Assembly: GCF_000801105.2 (NCBI RefSeq)
Contig: NC_079519.1
Coordinates: 13,080,668-13,144,667, forward strand
Reading direction: 5' to 3'
Source: Raphanus sativus
Lineage: Eukaryota > Streptophyta > Magnoliopsida > Brassicales > Brassicaceae
DNA length: 64,000 bases
In this document: positions 44,675 to 56,680 of the stretch, piece after piece
Layout of the letters: each line of letters opens with the position of its first letter
Numbering within the stretch: the first letter of the stretch is position 1
Program-made: the position numbers and the translations under genes
The notes under the pieces: model-generated
What the model saw: the letters and a program-made list of their open reading frames with translations, nothing else
Told to the model about the DNA's origin: nothing
The model's database searches: none

Positions 44675-45119
44675 TATCATTAGAACAAAGAAAAAATTGA
44701 AGTGAAAGCAAATATTTATACGGCCACGGATTAAACTATAGAAATAAATAACAATGGCGTAAGATATTTTTTAACAAATTTATTTTAATTTCAAATATGT
44801 TTATATCTTTTATGTATTTATAAATTATTTTATTTGTTATTAAGAATGATAAGATTTTGGAATTGGAAAAAATTATGACCCATTTCTATATTATTTTAAT
44901 TAGGAATTTAAAATTTATATCAAAATATTTTTTAAACTTTTAATTTTTTATAACTACAACCGTTAATTTTCAATCTGAATTTATGTTTAAATATTACAAA
45001 TATATCATTTATAAATAAAAAACTAAAAACATAAAATAAATACCCGCCCACATCATTTATAAATAAAAAAATAAAAACATAAAATAAATACCCGCCCGGT
45101 TGGGCGGGTCAAGATCTAG
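44325..45119 (+). mobile_element. Non-autonomous Helitron, directly adjoining the previous one
   Basis: Starts TCTATTTTATTAAAAGAGG immediately after the CTAG of the preceding Helitron. The 3' end is the hairpin CCCGCCCGGTTGGGCGGG and then TCAAGATCTAG before T. An (AT)n run lies at about 44632-44671. Near the 3' end a 48-bp piece including TAAATACCCGCCC is duplicated, giving a second, incomplete half-hairpin. Confidence 0.85.
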
Positions 45120-46335
45120 TGATCTAATTATATTAAGAGATTAACCAAAAATATTATAAAAGTGTTACTGGTTACGTTTAACTAATCTATGTTGGTTAAG
45201 ATTTGGTTTAATTTAAGTTGGTAGGTTGCATTGTATAAGAGGCATGATATATTCTAGCAACAACTATGAAAGAGTCCAAAATTTAAATGAGAACTTCAAA
45301 TAGTAGATAATCCCTAAATTAATAGATTAGATACTAACAATTTATAAATAAAATATTTTATATTTTATTTATATGATATATAAATTGATTTTGATGTGTG
45401 ATTTTTATTTAATTATTTTTATTAATAAAAAATATTAAATGTTAACAAAAAATCTATAAGGAAATTTATTTTGGTTAAGATTCATTCTATTAAACAAATC
45501 TATTATTTAAATTAGGAAAAGACATTAAATACTTAAATCTATCATTTAAATAAGGAAAATACAAAATTCTCTACTATCTTTGTTACCAAACAAAATTTTT
45601 TTTTTTAAAGATTCCTATCTCTATTACCAAAAAGAAACTTAAAGTACTTCTACTTTAATAAGATAGATATAAAACTGAACCACTCTTAAATCAACGAGTT
45701 CCATATCATTCCAAACATAAGAGAAAAAATATCCGACTCATTTACAATGTAAGCATACAAAGACCGTGTATGCTTATGCTCATTGATCTTCCAAAAACCA
45801 AATAATTGTGGCATAGACCAACATAGGCTCATGTTTACTTCCATATATTACTTCCATATATTTACTTCCATATATTTACTCTTCACCTACATCATATCAC
45901 AACATACACAGTTATGCAAGAACATGATTTTTTTTGTTCAAACAACCAAATAATGGTGGCATATGGTCAGTAGATTTTTTAAATATGTTTTTTATATATT
46001 AAATTTTACGAGACTATGTGTATAAGTTTTTTTTGAAAAAAAACATAACTATGTGTATAAGTTAAAAGGTAAAAGGTGTGACAAGGCAAATTATTATACT
46101 AAAAATGAAAGAAGATTAAATACAAACTAATAACAAATAGAACACAAATTATAACACTATTAAATTCTATATATATTTACTAAAATATTATATATATGTC
46201 TAATATGTATATATATATATATATAATATTACACAAAATATATATAATATTATATACACATATTATATATACCATATATTATTAATTGAAATTTGACAAA
46301 TCAATTTCCGCCCTTTAGGGCGGGTCCTAATCTAG
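45120..46335. other. AT-rich stretch with two Helitron end fragments
   Basis: 45480-45667 reads on the minus strand as a Helitron 5' end (TCTATCTTATTAAAGTAG). A + Helitron 3' end with hairpin CCGCCCTTTAGGGCGG (46308-46323) and CTAATCTAG finishes at 46335. No partners could be paired, so these are fragments. The rest is AT-rich with (AT)n near 46207-46225 and no gene. Confidence 0.6.
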
Positions 46336-47011
46336 TACTTATTAATTTATGTCTTATTAATCTAAAAGAGCAAAATAAGTTATTATTGATGTATTCAAAT
46401 AGTTAAATCAAACATCAAGGTATTTATATATATCAAATATTTTTTATCAAAATATATACTTATTACTGTTTTAAATTTTTTTAAACACTCATATCTTAAA
46501 AATATTTTAGAAAATATCTTTATATACATGTTTTTCTTAATTAATATTTAATTATAATTTTTTGTATCTTAATTCTTTTAACTTTTATAATAAAATTATT
46601 TTTTTTCAGATAGAGATATATATAAGAATTATCTTAAAATGAAATTTGTTTTTAGTTATATATAAAATTCATTAATGATATTGTTTAAATTAATAAATTA
46701 GCAAATCAGTTAGAAACTAATAATAAACCAATAACCTAGCTAAAAGTTTAAAACCTAACAAAAATATGACAAATAAGAAAAATTAACTAAATCAATGATT
46801 TGGCTAAAATTCTAAAACCTACTAATATTATTATCATAAAATTCATTTTTAATATATATAAGATTCATTAAGGGTATAAATAATAAATCTTTATTTTCAT
46901 TAAATTATTAAATACTAATTATAATGTTTTTGAAAATTTCTTTGTACACTATATTCATCATATAGAATAATTTTAAAAGTCACTAAAAATCTCTTTTCAA
47001 TTATATAAAAG

Positions 47012-47621
47012 CCATGTTCTAAAACGCGGCCGGAGCGGCCGATTACACGCCGGTTATATGCTCGGCGGAGCTCCACCGCCGCGAGTATACCATAATCGGT
47101 GAAAAACGCGGTTCAAACAAAAAAAAACATGTATGTTCTGGTGATTTTGAGTCGAAATCGGTAAGTAAACCATAGATCTATCAGATTCTGATGTTAGTAA
47201 TAAAGAAAATAGGTTGAATCGAAGAAAATCGACCAAAAATGATAATTTACAGTCAAGAACTGTGAAAACGGCCGCAACATCTCACGTCTGGAAAAATTAG
47301 GTCGAGGAAGAAGGAGGACAGAAAATTACAATTTTACCCTTCTGCAGAAAAATGAAGGAAAAATAATTGAAACAGCATTTTGTGCAGTTTGAACACAGGT
47401 CCGGTGGTAAAGAGAACTTAAGCTTACCACTAGGCTAAGAGATTTCAGTTGTTTATTCTCGTATGAACAAGTATTTAATGTATACTGTATAAAATATTTT
47501 AAATATTTATTTTTAAGAAAAATTACTCCCCGCGTACTCTCCGATTTTTTCCCGTTTTTTCAATAACTCGCTAGGCCCGGACCAGCCGCACGCGTTACGC
47601 CTAGCGAGTTTTCGAACATGG
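47012..47621. mobile_element. hAT-type MITE
   Basis: 610 bp with inverted ends CCATGTTCTAAAACGCGG and (reverse complement) CCATGTTCGAAAACTCGC, flanked by the perfect 8-bp duplication TATAAAAG (47004-47011 and 47622-47629). It shares GGCCGATTACACG and GCCGCACGCG..CGCCTAGCGAG with the MITE at 31110. No transposase. Confidence 0.92.
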
Positions 47622-48455
47622 TATAAAAGTAAAAAAATTATTTTATTAATATTTAGTTATATATTTTATGTTGTTTAAAACTTTATTAGTAGATTTTTAG
47701 ATAACAACAAAATATATAGAGAAATTATCTTTTTATTTTAAAATATTTTTAAATTTGGGATAATTCTTACTATTAATTTTTATAATCAATTATCTTATAC
47801 TATTTTTATTTTCATTTGAAAATTATTATTAATTATAATGTTTCGAAAATTTCTTTGTGCACTATATACATTATATAGAATAATTTTAAAAGTCACTAAT
47901 AATATATTTTCAATTATAAAAATTAAACAAAAGTTATTAATATTTAGTTATATATTTTATGTTGTTTTAAACTTTATTAAAATATTTTTCAGATAACAAC
48001 AAAATATATAGAGAAATTGTATTTTTATTTTCAAAATATTTTTAGATTTGGGATAATTCTTACTATTAATAATTTTAGTCAATTTTCTTATCAAAAATAT
48101 TAAATTCGTTTTTAATTTTTAGATTATTTAATATTTTATTCATTAAGAATATTAACGATATTAACCATTCTAACTTTTAACATGAGAACTCCGTTGTGAA
48201 AATTCGTTTTTAATGTTTTAGATTATTTATATATTTTATTCATTAAGGTTATAAATGATATTAACCAGTCTAATTTTTAATGTGAGAGCTCTATTGCAAA
48301 AATTTGCGTGTCTGAACATTTTATAATTACTTATTAATATATGTATTACTAAATAAAAGACTATAATGATAAGTTCTTATTTTCATTTTCATTTGAAAAT
48401 TATTACATATTAATTATATTTTTTTTGAAAATTTCTTTGTACACTATATTCATTA

Positions 48456-50871
48456 CTAGTGGTGTGTCCGCGCTACGCGCGGATTGTCTGGATTTTTTGT
48501 GCAATTTTAGTTTGTAAAATTTATTATAGATATATTGGTTTATTTATAATGTATTTGATCTTGTAGTGTCGAAAGGAACTAATTTTGTTTCATGTCATCT
48601 TGAAAATAATGACACACATCTTATCTTAAATCTGGTTTGTATATGTACAATATTTTTATTTTATATCTCCAAATTAAATCACTATATTTTTATTCGTTGA
48701 GTTATTTAATATTTTTGTTAAAGTTGCATTCTTTTGTATTTAAAAAGGTGAAGGTTTGCAGCTCTTTTATCGTAGCCCATGAATTGGACTTTATATTTGC
48801 ACACCACAAATGGTGATTGGGAAATGATAAGTAAGATTTAAATCACAAATTAGTCTCTTTAAATACCGGACAGTTTATGAAGCCATTGATCGATGCATAC
48901 AAAATGAAAGTTGTCCCCACAAATAAGAGAGCATATGCTGTTCCCATGGGTGTAGACTTGTAGTTCTCCAAATAGATAGTGAACGTCTCGTTTTCTTATT
49001 GCCCCTGTAAGAAACCATTTGGAAATGGCATCTTTTGAATATGTAATAACTTTGCCTTTAGCACTGCTGCTCTTTAAGTTTTCAAGAGAATCTGGAACAG
49101 AAGAAGGTATGTTCAGATCATTTAAGTCTTATGTGGAGGAATATAAAGCGTGACTGAACCTGAAACTAAAAAAAAAAGACTTTCTAGAACAACTATTCAT
49201 CGGTTCAGATAGACGATATCATATAAGAAGTTACCTTTTCTTGACTCAACGTCTTCTGAAGTTCCTACAGAAATATTTTACAGGAGAACAGTGTCTTCCA
49301 TTAAGAGACTCTTCGCTTCCTTTTATTATTCTTCAATTGACCTATGGAACAGGAGAACATTGTCTTTCTGTTAAAAGAAGTGTCATTCTTCTATAAGACT
49401 TTGGGACGTGACGTGATTATTGATTTTACATGTGTACAAAACAGAGTAAAAGATCTTGCAATTTCATATATTTAGAAACATTTTTTCTGGTGACTGGGAA
49501 TCTTTTTACATTTAATTGCCTTGCCTAGTTTAGGATTAAAATACTTATAATATGAGGAAGCTTTTGTATGCCTGAGTCATGCCAAGTTCACAAACACGAC
49601 GTCACCGGTAACAAAACCAAAAAAATTAATGGAATGGTTTAGTCCGCAAACGGTTTAAGACATGTGAGTTTTACAAGTTTCAGAGTCAAACTAACGTAGG
49701 CAGATTGACATGGACCCAAAATAGAAATTATGTTATGTTTTTGGACAATACATAAGTTCAATCCTTGACAGCCCCAAGAAAACAACTTAAAAACATTACT
49801 GCAAAACACATTAAAAAGTAAAAGAGAATCTGAAATAGCAAAGCAACATTATATGGTTTCTTTATCATGTAAGAGAAGCATCACCATGCAATAAGTCCCA
49901 TATAGTTTCAAGAGCATCTCTATGCATTTCTAAAACACATCCCCTCTCAATGTTCTGATCCTACACACCATAAGGGTAATAACACTGTAGACTCATTATC
50001 AATAAAAGGTTTCAAAGATGCAAAAGAAAAACAATTTGTATCTTAGTGTTGATGTTGTCTTAAAGAATCAAAGTCCCACCACTCTCGACTTCCCATGTTC
50101 CAAACCTCTCATTAAACCTATCAGCCTCTCTGACCCTTAGCCTGAGAGTCCTGTTTTGTATGTAGTCGCTCTAACGTGACACCCATTAGTATTATCTCGA
50201 GCCTCCCAAAAGCGAAGAAGACGGACCTCCGCCATAGTTGAACAACAGCCGGCTTCCAAATAAGAAAACATGGTGAAGGAACCATTGTTGGAGATGTTAA
50301 TTAGCAGAGTCGAGACTTGTAGTTTCCTTTGATATGGCCGTCTTCATCACTGCACAATGGCAATTTATAGGAGAACTTTGGCCGCTTGAAGAAGATGAAG
50401 GGTCTGAACTCTGATTAATGGTACATAGTGGGGAGAGTGGGATGAAGGTTGTTAACTCTCCGGGTTAAAGGACCTATTAAATATAGCCGCATGCGTTTCT
50501 AGATTCTCATCGGAGGCGTCTTCTTAACAATATCAAAGACGGCGCTGTGATCTAGATACATTCTCTGAGACAGCAAATAATAAATTGGGGCTGGACATAA
50601 ACAAAAGATAAGTCCACAATGGGCCTGAACTTAAATCGAAAATCCCAAATAAAATAATACAGCGGAAGCGAAATTTTTTGGTTTCGTAGAGTGAGAGATT
50701 AATAAGGTTATTACACCGAAACAATAATAAAAGCATAGTATACGCAGACGTGCGCGAGAGATAAAAACGCATGACACACACAATTTAATATACACGTGGT
50801 GCAAAATGCCTCTCTCTCCAGGATGACGTGGCAGCGGGAAAATGCAGATTTCCCAACTTTATTGTTATAGA
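48456..50871 (-). mobile_element. Helitron with host-like cargo fragments (2.4 kb)
   Basis: On the minus strand it starts TCTATAACAATAAAGTTGGG after A and ends in a hairpin CCGCGCGTAGCGCGG then ACACACCACTAG before T. The interior is less AT-rich than the surroundings and carries an RPA1-like remnant. No Rep/helicase is visible, so it depends on other copies. Confidence 0.8.
50055..50245 (-). pseudogene. RPA1-like N-terminal remnant inside the Helitron
   Basis: On the minus strand an ATG near 50236 opens MAEVRLLRFWEARDNTNG. The LLRFWEAR phrase resembles the start of the first OB-fold of plant replication protein A large-subunit-like proteins, a known type of cargo in plant Helitrons. The frame closes after about 30 codons. 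A second frame from about 50168 to a stop at 50060-50062 (NRTLRLRVREADRFNERF) is also open; whether it belongs to the same gene is unclear. Confidence 0.45.
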
Positions 50872-51530
50872 TATAAAATAATCATAAATCACTAATAATC
50901 TCTTTTCAATTATATATATTTTTAAAAAAAAACTAATATTTACTTATATATTTTATGTTGTTTTAAACTTTCTTAGAAGATTTTTTGAAATAACAGCACA
51001 ATATATAGAGAAATTATTTTTTATTTTAAAAATATTTTTAGATTCGGGATAATTCTTATTATTAATAATTTTAATCAATTATTTTATCAAAAAATATTAA
51101 GTTCGTTTTAATTTTTTATTATTTATATATATTATTAAATGTAACATTTTAATTTGGATACAAAATAAAAATATAATTTTATATCATATAAGTTTAGTTT
51201 TGTTTCAAAAATAATTCCGCTAATCAAAAATCTAGTTTAATACTAATCAATCGCTGGGTTTTTTTTGGCAAATCGTTTTTTTTTTCTGTTTTGTTTCGGC
51301 TCGATTTTGATAGATTCAAGTTTAGTTTTTTTTTTTAACTATTAGAGTTAACGTCCGACTGTATTCGGATAAGTCAAAGACGGAACCGAAGCGTTGTTCT
51401 GTCCTTTTTCCCAGGATCTCTTGTAGCCATCGCTTCCTGCAAAAGATTTCGCACTCGATATGTCCCTTGATTAAAAAACTACCCTCAGAGAAAAATTGAG
51501 ATAAGCACAATCCATTCTTTCGCGAGAAAA
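50872..51530. other. AT-rich flank and upstream region of the ABC1-kinase gene
   Basis: 50872-51130 is the resumed AT repeat. 51240-51530 holds T-rich tracts and probably the promoter and 5' UTR of the gene that follows; no single core-promoter motif can be picked. Confidence 0.5.
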
Positions 51531-54509
51531 ATGCATGGGTTCGATTTCAAAGAGATTCAGGAGAAGGTCTCCGACAGCTTTCGTCCATGGCAACGATCCT
51601 TTCAATTCTGGGTTCGAGCTACCAATATCTACACTGGTTACAAGGTCTCTCTTCGATGGTATTTCTTTTCATCTTTTTATCATTAATCTAATAAAGCTTT
51701 CTCTCTTCTTCTTTTTTTTTTTCTTCTGAAATTGGGCTTCTGCTCTGTTTCAGTTGTGCCAACTTCGAGTGAGTTTGGTGAAAGATGCGAAGAAACAGGA
51801 GCAAATGTGGGAGAGGCAACACGAACAAGCCGCTGACAAAATCTACTTTATGTGTTCTGATCTTGGCGGATTCTTCCTTAAGGTGCTCTTTTTAAAAACT
51901 ATTTTTTTTTTGTCAGATTCTTCTTCTTGTAGTTGACCAACTCGTTGTTTGTATTTTGCCTTTATTGCATTTAATGGGTACATTGTTTTCTTGTGATGTT
52001 TCAATTGCTTTACAGTCTTTTTTTTTTTTATGTTATATGTATAGATTGCTCAACTTTTAGCAAAACCTGATATGGCTCCAGCTGCGTGGGTGAGAAAGCT
52101 TGTCACTTTGTGTGATCAAGCTCCAGCGACGCCATTCGATGCGGTTCAACGTGTTCTGGAGAAGGAGTTAGGTCAATCCATTGATGAAATCTTTGAAACT
52201 TTTGATGAAAAGCCTCTTGGCTCAGCTTCCATTGCTCAGGTATCACAGGTTTTTCTTGGAAACTTTATAAGCATGGTTGGGTTAATCGATGGTGATGGAC
52301 TAACTATGTGATACGTATCCATTGATTTCTCTTGTTAGGTTCACAAAGCAAGAGTAAAGGGTAACAAGATGGATGTTGTTGTAAAGGTGAGCATTTACTA
52401 TGGGGACAAGTAGCATTTTTTCATTAGATTCTAATTTGATTCCTCTTGTTTAGGTTCAACATCCTGGCATCGAGAAGTTGATGATGACAGATATAAGAAA
52501 CTTGCAACTATTCGCCCTATACGTGCAGAAAACAGATATCAAATTTGACCTGTACTCTATAACTAAGGAAATGGAGACACAGGTAACTTATCATTCTGGC
52601 TCATTGTTAACATAGCTTCATAATACTTCTTTGATCCAAGTTACAGGACCTTTTTTGTATATGTGTGTGTTTTTCCAGATTGGTTATGAATTTGACTTCA
52701 AAAGAGAGGCCAATGCTATGGAAAGAATTCGACATTTTCTATATAAGAACAACAAGAAATCTCCTGTTATAGTTCCAAGGGTTCTGCGAGATACAGTGAC
52801 TAAGTAAGTGTTCTTACTTTCACAAATCATTCACTAGTGTGACGACCATTTAAATGTCCTTAAACATGACGCTTAGATCCTTAGAGTTTTAGGTTATGTT
52901 GGTTTTGGGCAATTGAATTTAGTTTTTTTTTTTAGTTTTAAGTTCTTTGTTTTAGTGTTTTGGATTTTATCAATGCATATATAGCTAACTATATTAGTGT
53001 GTATAAGACCGTTTGGTATAGATGACAACACTAGTGTTGTAGCTAACACATACACACACTTCTAGCCTAGGAACATCTATCAATGCATATCTAAGTTCCT
53101 CTATAGCTGTATATAAGTAACCCATGTTTAATGCATCCTATCCATAAGGTGAGCGCCATGGCGCAAGGTGCAAGGCTCCAATCCACTCGCCTTAGAGCGC
53201 CATTTAAAACACATAAGCCATTCTTAAAAAATCATGGGTTCTTGTCATCTATTAGCATACTCAATATCAATCTAAGATTTTTAGCAAATGATTAACATAA
53301 GAAGTACCGTCTCTCAGGAAGGTTCTGGTGATGGAATACATAAATGGGATTCCGATCCTGAGCCTTGGTGATGAGATGGCTAGAAGAGGGATAAATCCTC
53401 ATGGTAAGATTGCAGAGGCAGCAAAGCAGTAAGCTCCTACATCATCTTTAGAGAGTATTATTGTGTCTTAGTTCGTTGGCCCAGTGTCTTGATAGCTATT
53501 GTTATATTCTAGAAACCCTATTTCCTTTTTTTATTGTAATGACACTGGGATTTATTTCTCCTCTTGCCAGGAATATACTTAACAGTTTATCCCGTGCATA
53601 TGGCCAAATGATACTGAAAAGTGGTTTCTTTCATGCGGATCCACATCCTGGAAACATCTTGATTTGTAATGGTCCAGAGGCAAGTCATATTTTGCTTGGG
53701 AGTGTCTTGATTTACTTTGTGTGTCTATTGACAGAGCTTTCCTGGCTCTGTTACCTGAGTTGTAAGTATTTGTTTACCGTGATCAGGTTGCACTGCTAGA
53801 CTATGGGCAAGTGAAGGAACTCCCTGACAACTTGAGACTTGGTTATGCCAATTTAGTCATTGACATGGCTGATAACAATGCTTCACGAGTAGCACAGAGC
53901 TTTAGGTACTTGTAACTTTGTGTTCTTGATTGTTGAAACCACTTAGGTATTGTAACTGTATAGTTGATACTTTTGGGATGTTAGAACTGTTTCGAAGCTA
54001 GGATGTGATAACCAAACTTTGATGTGTAAAATTGCGATCGACCAAGTCCTTGTCTAGTCTCAAACAGTCACAATCATCGGGTTGAATTGATGTAGCAGAG
54101 CAACTCATTAATTATTGTGAATGTTCAGGGAACTTGGTTTGCATACGGTAGCCAAGTGTGAGAACGAGCAGCAAGAACTTCTACGTTTAGCACAAACACT
54201 TTTTGATACAAAGATGCCAGCTGGTCAGACAGTTTTGCAACCTTTCGCAGATGACTCCTCGATTAAAAAGATAGCTGTTGAGGTAAGTAAATCAAAATTA
54301 ATGGTCACAAAGTAAAAAGTACCAAACTTGATAATGTTCTTTGGTGATGATAGGCATTTCCGGAGGAACTGTTCTCTGTGCTACGTACTGTAGTACTGTT
54401 AAGAGGACTGAGTGTAGGGATGGGAGTAAACTATTCTTGTGCAGAACAGTGGAGATCAATGGCTGAAGAAGCTTTACTTGCATCTAGAAGATTGACAAGA
54501 GGTATGTGA
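51531..54509 (+). CDS. ABC1/UbiB-family atypical kinase (plant ABC1K)
   Basis: Eleven exons join in frame to 462 aa: 51531-51644, 51754-51882, 52045-52239, 52339-52386, 52454-52582, 52679-52803, 53318-53428, 53571-53679, 53787-53905, 54129-54282, 54354-54509. Start MHGFDFKEIQEKVSD. Family motifs: KIAQ around residues 81-84 where most ABC1 proteins have KxGQ; SASIAQVH (residues 141-148), the alanine/serine loop; Lys162 in VVVKVQHPG; HADPHPGN (about 305-312), the catalytic loop; and LLDYGQ (323-328) with the metal-binding Asp. ABC1 kinases act in mitochondria or plastids on prenylquinone or lipid metabolism; no obvious transit peptide is seen, so the location is unclear. The intron after exon 8 uses a GC donor (GAG|GCAAGT). 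No stop or frameshift: probably functional. The last codon could differ if an unusually short 43-bp intron were spliced. Confidence 0.92.
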
Positions 54510-54800
54510 TTACTACAGTTGTTGCATGAAATAAGTGCGTGCAGATGTAAGGATAACACTAGAGAGTTGTACAGATGTAAAAGGAACATCTCGGAGACGG
54601 GCCTCTCTTCGAAGCCTGCGGGCAGGACGCTAGGAGCCGGGCTTGAGTTTTTTTTTCATCGTCTTTCTTTTATTTCTCTCGATAACTTGTTTATTTTAAT
54701 TGACATTAAGTATGCATTATATATATATATATATAAGCGGTAGTAGGATATAAGATTTGTTCTATTCAACGTTTATAAACTCAATAGTCAATTACATTAA
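54510..54800. other. 3' flank of the ABC1-kinase gene
   Basis: Contains the presumed 3' UTR and an (AT)n run near 54718-54735, then unique sequence up to the LINE. A frame ending at TAG near 54630 would extend the protein only if a 43-bp intron were used. Confidence 0.5.
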
Positions 54801-54809
54801 AACCCACTT

Positions 54810-55443
54810 TTTTTTTTCACGTCGAAAAGCTATTCTATTATTCAGGTTCGAAGTGATCTGGACAACCAGACCAAAATAGAAACAACCAATGAAAAACAAA
54901 ACTTTATGAAAAGATTTTGCAGTCTTAGCTAAGAAGTCAGCATATTGATTCTGCGCTCGTGTAATATAAGAAATCTTGAAATCCGGAAAGCAGACCGCGT
55001 TCGTGGAATATAAGAAATCTTGAAATCCGGAAAGCAGACCCTCATCTTTTCCAATTATGTTGCAAAGCGTGGCCACACATTAGGCTCTTTGATCATGGAT
55101 ATTAGATCCTTATCATCTGTTCCAAAATTCTGACATGTTGAATGTTGAAGCATGCTTTCCATCGTCCATCTTAATACCTCCACCTCTAAATGTAGAGGAG
55201 ACTCTCGACGGAAGTGATTTTGTGTCCCCAAAAGTTGATTCTTACCAAAGCTATTTTTCCATATCCATCTATATCCACTAAACTGAATTGTCGCTGTCCA
55301 TGGCCCACACCTAACATACATATGCTACCCAAGCTTAAGACTTGAGGTTCCATAGTGTTATTATCTTGTGGAGCTGCTGGTATTTCCTCATTTGCTTTAA
55401 ACCAGGTTTGGCATTCACTCTCCACATAGCCAATTAATTCCAA
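54810..55443 (-). pseudogene. LINE RNase H domain
   Basis: Plant LINE-type RNase H (RVT_3) at the C-terminus of ORF2 in three broken frames: ATIQFSGYRWIWKNS, EVEVLRWTMESMLQHS, FGTDDKDLISMIKEP and ISYITRAQNQYADFLAK, the last holding the final Asp and Ala. A 51-bp unit with ATAAGAAATCTTGAAATCCG is tandemly duplicated (about 54963-55035), breaking the frame. Confidence 0.75.
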
Positions 55444-56680
55444 CAGATCTCTGTCGATCCTCTGAAGAGTTTATCATTCCTATCCTTCCAGAAATACCAT
55501 ATAATCCAAGGGTAAGGGTCGCTTTCTAAATCTGGTTGAACTATGTTGTCCTTCTTCCAAAATAGGAAGTCCATATTAGCATAGATACTCGGGAGAGGAA
55601 ATATATTTGGATTCGTTTGTGATACCAAGCTTGTAATGCTGGTGGGCATTCAAATATTGCATGTGTCACAGATTCCTCCGGTTCTCCACAGTGTGGGCAA
55701 TAATTGTCGCATCTCATGTTTCGTCGTACCAGATTCCTCGTTACTACAACATAGCTAGTTAGAAGTTGCCATATAAGATGACATATCTTTTGTGGATCTC
55801 TTATCTCTCAAGCAAAGGCTTGGAGCTTTGTTATACTAGGTTCTAGGATCTCTTTTTCCTCATATGCCTTTAATAAATTCCGAGCAACCCAATAACTAGA
55901 TTTGACTGTGTACTGACCATTTTAGTATGTTTTCAACAGTATGTATCTCGTCTATGAGTATTGTTTATGGCCATACTTCTTATGAAATGAATATCCTCTT
56001 GATGGACATAGTGCTCTAGGGCCTCAACGTACCATTCTCTCAAGCAAAGGCTTGGAGCTTTGTTATACTAGGTTCTAGGATCTCTTTTTCCTCATATGCC
56101 TTTAATAAATTCCGAGCAACCCAATAACTAGATTTGACTGTGTACTGACCATTTTAGTATGTTTTCAACAGTATGTATCTCGTCTATGAGTATTGTTTAT
56201 GGCCATACTTCTTATGAAATGAATATCCTCTTGATGGACATAGTGCTCTAGGGCCTCAACGTACCATTCTTTCCTTTCCTGGTTAATAAGCTCAAAAACT
56301 CTCATATTTGGATGCATAACTGGTGCCAAAGGCCTAGCTGGTCTCGCCGGCATGGTAGGTATCCAAGGGTCCTCCCACACTCTAACCTCATACCCTGAAT
56401 GAACCTTTGTCTAATCCCCAGAAGTAATAATTTTCTTGCTGCGGAGATACTAGTCCACACATATGATGGGCTATTCGTAGAAATTGATGCAAAGGCGAGC
56501 TCATGTTATAGTATCTTCCCCTCAGTACTTTTGCCACCGGTGAATCTGGGTAATGCACAAGTCTCCAGAGTTGTTTTGCCAAAAGAGTAAGATTAAACTC
56601 ATGGATTATTCTAAAACCAATTCCACCCTCATCTCGTGGTCGACAAACTTTTTCTCATTTCGCCCAGTGGATTCCTCTCT
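55444..56680 (-). pseudogene. LINE zinc-binding (zf-RVT) region with 232-bp duplication
   Basis: Includes KQLWRLVHYPDSPVAKVLRGRY-type sequence (56388-56582, AKQLWRLVHYPDSPVAKVLR) and WEDPWIPTMPARP (56165-56380), usual downstream of plant LINE RT. A 232-bp segment is directly repeated (55809-56040 and 56041-56272) almost without change, so the duplication is young. The Cys/His block near 55700 (CPHCGEPEE on the minus strand) is still recognisable. Confidence 0.75.

Larger units (their letters stand above)
46915..51130. repeat. AT-rich tandem repeat in three copies, each region split by insertions
   Basis: The anchor GAAAATTTCTTTGTACACTA and the following TATATTTTATGTTGTTT and GGATAATTCTTACTATTAAT recur at about 46930, 47845 and 48430. 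The first copy is interrupted by the hAT MITE (47012-47621), the third by the Helitron 48456-50871 and resumed at 50872. The middle copy (about 585 bp) also holds an internal duplication of about 110 bp. No coding capacity. Confidence 0.75.

Noticed and set aside
54502..54544. A final 43-bp intron in the ABC1-kinase gene leading to a 28-codon extra exon
   Set aside because: Splice-like ends and an open frame exist, but 43 bp is shorter than normal plant introns; the TGA at 54507 is the simpler end.
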